From: Lindgomyces ingoldianus
Taxonomy: Eukaryota > Ascomycota > Dothideomycetes > Pleosporales > Lindgomycetaceae
Assembly (NCBI RefSeq): GCF_010093535.1
Contig: NW_022985164.1
Location: 1,415,629-1,479,628, forward strand
DNA length: 64,000 bases
Direction of reading: 5' to 3'
The stretch's first letter is position 1. Each line of letters begins with the position of its first letter. Under the pieces are notes generated by a model, which saw nothing but the letters and a program-made list of their open reading frames with translations, ran no database searches and was not told the origin of the DNA. The position numbers and the translations under genes are program-made. Shown piece by piece: positions 60,610-64,000 of the stretch.

Positions 60610-62894
60610 TACGAAACCAAACCAAAAGTTTAATTCAGCTTTGGGGCAACGAACAAACCAAACATACACTGAGATGCGACAAAGAGAGATACCACTTACC
60701 AATTACCAATTACCAACTAAACATTCGTACCATACCCTTGTTGTACTTTTATATCTTTCTTCAACCCCCCTTTTATTGCTTTACTTTTTTTCACCTCTTG
60801 GTTTTTGTGGCGAGAGGGTTCGATTTAGAGCCCGATTTGTTTACAATTTCCCTTCTTTCCTTTTTGGGCGATCTCGCTTTTGCGTTTTATTCTCCGAGCG
60901 TCATCGTCGTTCGAGGCTCGTTCGACCCTCGCTTTTCCTCCCTTTCTCTCTAAATCGATACGATACCACTGTTGGCGGGTGGACTGGCGTTTAGGCTGTT
61001 CATGGATTGGATTTTGGTTTTAATGGTCAGTCGCTATCGACAATGCTTTACGACCTGGGTTTTTTTTTGGTTTCCTTAATGTTTGTATGATGGGTCGGAT
61101 TGTGTCGATGGGAATGGACACTTATATGGATGGATGGCTCGCCGGTGCTGGGCGCGGGAGCAGGCTGGATGTAAGGGTAGTTTTTAAGCTCAAAGCAAGT
61201 CGGAAGCGCATTTGTTAAGTCTTTATAAGCTGTTCTTGCTTCCAATCTAGCGTGATATGCATTAATTGGTGGTGACAACTCCAATGCCTACGCAGAACGG
61301 TGAATTAATCAACGAGAAGCGTGCGCCTTTTACCAACGAGTACCAGCCTAATGAGACGAGAGTTGTCAATAAAAAGAATAAGAGCTGCTTTCAGCTGTAG
61401 GTCTAGAGAGGGCGATGGGCGCCAAAGATCGATGGAAATGGCACGGATGCAAGCTGAATAGACGAGGGCGGCGAAGCTAGTGGGATAGAGACGTGGAAAG
61501 AACAAAAATATTTGGAATATCTCGAGAAATACTAGAAGGACAGCACAGTGAAATGACGGGTGGAAATAGAGAAAGTTGTGAGAAGTAGAGTGTTGTAGAC
61601 GGGCGTATATCAATAGTCAGATTAACGGAGGCAAGGCGAGCTTCGAACTTGGCATCTTCGTAACAGGAAACAAACATCCGGACCATACTTCCCAATTCCT
61701 ACTCATGCCCCGCGATGAAGGAAGCTTGGTCAGCCACATCAGTTCAGCTTGCCGACCGTTTTAGGACGGTGCTGGCGCCAAGAGCATGACTGAGGGTTGA
61801 TACATTCCGTCAAGAGCGTCTCGGGCGTAATTCTCTGCAGGGAGCTGAAAGGTTTTGGTGACGGATTGGATGGGAATGGCACCCCGAGCCTATTCTTTCA
61901 GGTTGCGGAGCGTCGGAGGTGATGATGATCTGCGAGAAAATGGAGATTTGGGGAGGTGGCGTGGACTAACACGGTAGGGCTGTCAGGCTGATTTTGAGGT
62001 GCCTCGTGTTGAAGTGCTACTTTTGGCGCATAGTTGTGGGAGAAGGATTTGTTGGCGGGGATACTCTGGGCCATGATTGGATCGAAGAACTAAGACGTTC
62101 TAATTTGGTTGGATGAGGCTTGTTCCAATGTTTGGGGATGTTCGGGTCGGGGTGTTGTGTGTTTGGGGACTCGAGGAGGATTCACTTTTTGAAGGGGGAT
62201 GTTGGGGCTCAGGGCCGTGTTGCACGGAGTTTGAGAGTGAGTATTGATGGTTTCTATAATTGCTCGAAGGTTGGGAGACTGATAGAAGTGTCTCCAGTTT
62301 GGATTGGATGATGCGCTTGTCGCCGGAGCGAGTTGGGGGGAGGGTCAAAGTTAGTCGGCCATGTAGGTTCGCCCCTGCCTTCCTCGTTGTGGAGTAGAAG
62401 TCGTTGTAATAGATATCGACAGACGCAGCTGGTAGATGCATTGGTCCGAGCCGAGACGGAAATTCGAGTGTTGACACCTACTTTCGGAAGAACGAGAAGC
62501 TCGAGAGCTGCAGAGACTCTTCCAACTACAAAGGTAGGCCGGCTTCCAAGCATGCAAAATCCAGACGAGTGCTCCGCCGATTCGGGGCCATGGTAGCCAC
62601 GCCGGACTTTGCACAAAGAACTGCAACAAGAAAGCGGCCCATGTCTTGTCTGTTTCATTTTGCTTGCCTATCGCTGCGGAATACAAAAAGCGATGGAGGT
62701 CTGATGCTGGTGGTGCAGACTGATGGGGGATGATGATGGTGGCGTTCTCGTTCTGCAATGATGGGCAGCGGCCCCGAAAGGCGGTGAGCAAGTAGTCGCG
62801 TATCTAACACCGGCTGCCTCCAGGTTCGACCGACCCTCGTCCTCGAGCGAAGACTCTCTAATCCAGCACACCTGGGCCTTAACACATCTCCGCC
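60610..62894. other. Intergenic region (2.3 kb)
   Basis: The first 400 bp are T-rich and probably form the 3' UTR of the C2H2 gene. The rest has frames on both strands (for example 62351-62791 and 62655-63191 minus) that overlap the next gene's leader and show no domain. I see no gene here. Confidence 0.5.
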
Positions 62895-64000
62895 ATGGAG
62901 AGTGCTAGTCCCCCAGCACCCGTCCACAACTACCAGAACGTCCAGGAAGGCATCTGGCCCAACGGTCCCGTGCAGCTGGCGCGTGGCCGCCAGGCAAAGG
63001 ATCCAAACGCCAAAACCATAAGCTACACCGTCACGTCGCTGGAGGAATTCGAGACGTCCCTTCGCGAATACCTCAGAGAGCCGCCCGAGCAGCCGGAGCA
63101 CACAGAGTGCCAGTTGTCCTTCTGGATTGGCGCCAGCTTCCTGGTGTCGACCCCCTCGCAGCCGGCGACGCAGAATGCTCAGCGGCCGCACCAGGCTTCA
63201 CAAGCTCACGCTCTGCACCCTCAAGCACCGCCTGGCTACCAGCCCGCAAACGGCCTGCACCCGCAGTATGGCGCTCCTGCGCTCGCGCCGCACACGTACC
63301 AGTCGGTCGCCGACCCTGCCATTGCCCTTACCTTGCCCTCGTACGCGCCTTCCTCGAGTGCATCGGGAAGCAACAACCGTAAGGAAAAAGACCTTGACAA
63401 CAAGATCAGCCTGAGCATCCTCGAGGCGCTGGCCCCGACGAATGACCCGAAAGAGAAGATGCGGAAGCAGCGTGCTATTGCAAAGTGCTGTGTCGACTCC
63501 ATCCAGAAATGTGATGGTTATCGGTACAGCTTCCATAATTGCTGGAACAGCCGCGAGGATGACTCCTTCCGGTTCTCCTACTACTGCAATGACTCCTTGC
63601 TGAATAAAGATCGCGCCGCCAATGGTAAAGGTGCGAAGCTAGGTCAGTCTGAGTCTGCATCCCTCGATGGTGGTGGGACTGACGTTCAAAAGGCAAGCGG
63701 GCGACGAAACCAGTCTACGACTGTCGCGGTGTGCTTGCTGTTAAGTTCTCGGCAAACAAGCAGAGCCTCGATGTCTTCTATAAGCATATACCAATACACA
63801 AAACTTACGAGGAGAGGGCTCCCCCACCTCGGAAGGATTCAAAGCGGCGGAAGCATCTGGAGCAGACCGACCCCGAAGCGTAAGCAATGTTCAATTCCCA
63901 ATCGCTCCCTGCATCGTAGATATAGGCCATTTCCCTATATTTGCTCCGGGTCCCACTACATTTTATCCGTATACGCCGCTTTAGATGCGGATGGCTGACG
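62895..64000 (+). CDS. Conserved fungal protein of unknown function, cut by the window edge
   Basis: Exon 1 runs 62895-63642. A 50-nt intron (63643-63692, GTCAGT...AAAAG) leads to exon 2, 63693-63879, and a further donor (GTAAGC) follows at 63880; the next exon is outside the window or not identifiable before its end. About 311 residues are visible. An N-terminal domain with 'YTVTSLEEFETSLREYLREP' is followed by a Pro/Gln-rich linker. A Cys/His/aromatic-rich segment then follows ('KCCVDSIQKCDGYRYSFHNC', 'FRFSYYCNDSLLNKDRAANG'), and after the splice 'VYDCRGVLAVKFSANKQSLD' and 'IHKTYEERAPPPRKDSKRRK'. The spaced cysteines and the basic end suggest a zinc-binding, possibly nuclear protein. I recall this pattern in other filamentous fungi without an assigned function. 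Confidence 0.65.

Noticed and set aside
1..64000. tRNA, rRNA, CRISPR or intact transposon
   Set aside because: Reading for TPsiC-type GGTTCGA motifs with matching A boxes, spaced direct repeats and transposase or reverse-transcriptase motifs gave nothing convincing. A dedicated search could still find a tRNA.

Overview
This window is nuclear DNA from a filamentous ascomycete (Pezizomycotina). The evidence is short spliceosomal introns of about 45-110 nt with GTAAGT-type donors and YAG acceptors, Zn(II)2Cys6 transcription factors, a relic of a HET-domain (heterokaryon incompatibility) gene, CBM18-bearing glyoxal oxidase, a GH114 enzyme and a fungal-type S41 peptidase. Class level cannot be fixed by eye. 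No rRNA, tRNA, CRISPR or intact transposon was recognised.

Layout. 1-2.5 kb: no recognisable gene. 2.5-4.5 kb: POB3, the SSRP1-like subunit of the FACT histone chaperone. 5.3-7.7 kb: a Zn2Cys6 regulator. 7.7-15.2 kb: poorly conserved material with unknown ORFs, a truncated membrane protein and a Cys-rich secreted-type protein. 15.9-19.0 kb (minus): a second, 923-residue Zn2Cys6 regulator with five exons. 19.9-21.0 kb: CAB2 (phosphopantothenate-cysteine ligase). 21.2-23.2 kb (minus): a 7-exon MFS transporter. 25-26.3 and 28.5-29.1 kb: proteins of unknown function with paired cysteines.

31.2-34.0 kb: a secreted glyoxal oxidase with four chitin-binding CBM18 modules. 35 kb: a small unknown protein. 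36.3-37.9 kb (minus): CSN1 of the COP9 signalosome, sharing a 1.3-kb divergent intergenic region with a PIF1-like helicase (39.2-41.9 kb). 43.7-45.1 kb: a secreted GH114 protein. 46.1-48.5 kb: a secreted S41 peptidase-like protein. 48.7-50.7 kb (minus): a decayed HET-domain gene with several in-frame stops and a frameshift. 51.6-58.2 kb: a long gene-free stretch, probably the promoter and leader of the next gene. 58.2-60.6 kb: a C2H2 transcription factor whose frame is broken by one TGA, followed by 149 more apparently conserved codons. 62.9 kb to the right edge: the first exons of a conserved fungal protein of unknown function.

Housekeeping genes (POB3, CAB2, CSN1, PIF1) are mixed with accessory or secreted genes. 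The three extracellular enzymes fit life on plant, fungal or insect polymers, but nothing shows that they form a coordinated cluster. Exon boundaries were deduced by hand from reading frame, splice consensus and protein continuity, and have not been tested against RNA.
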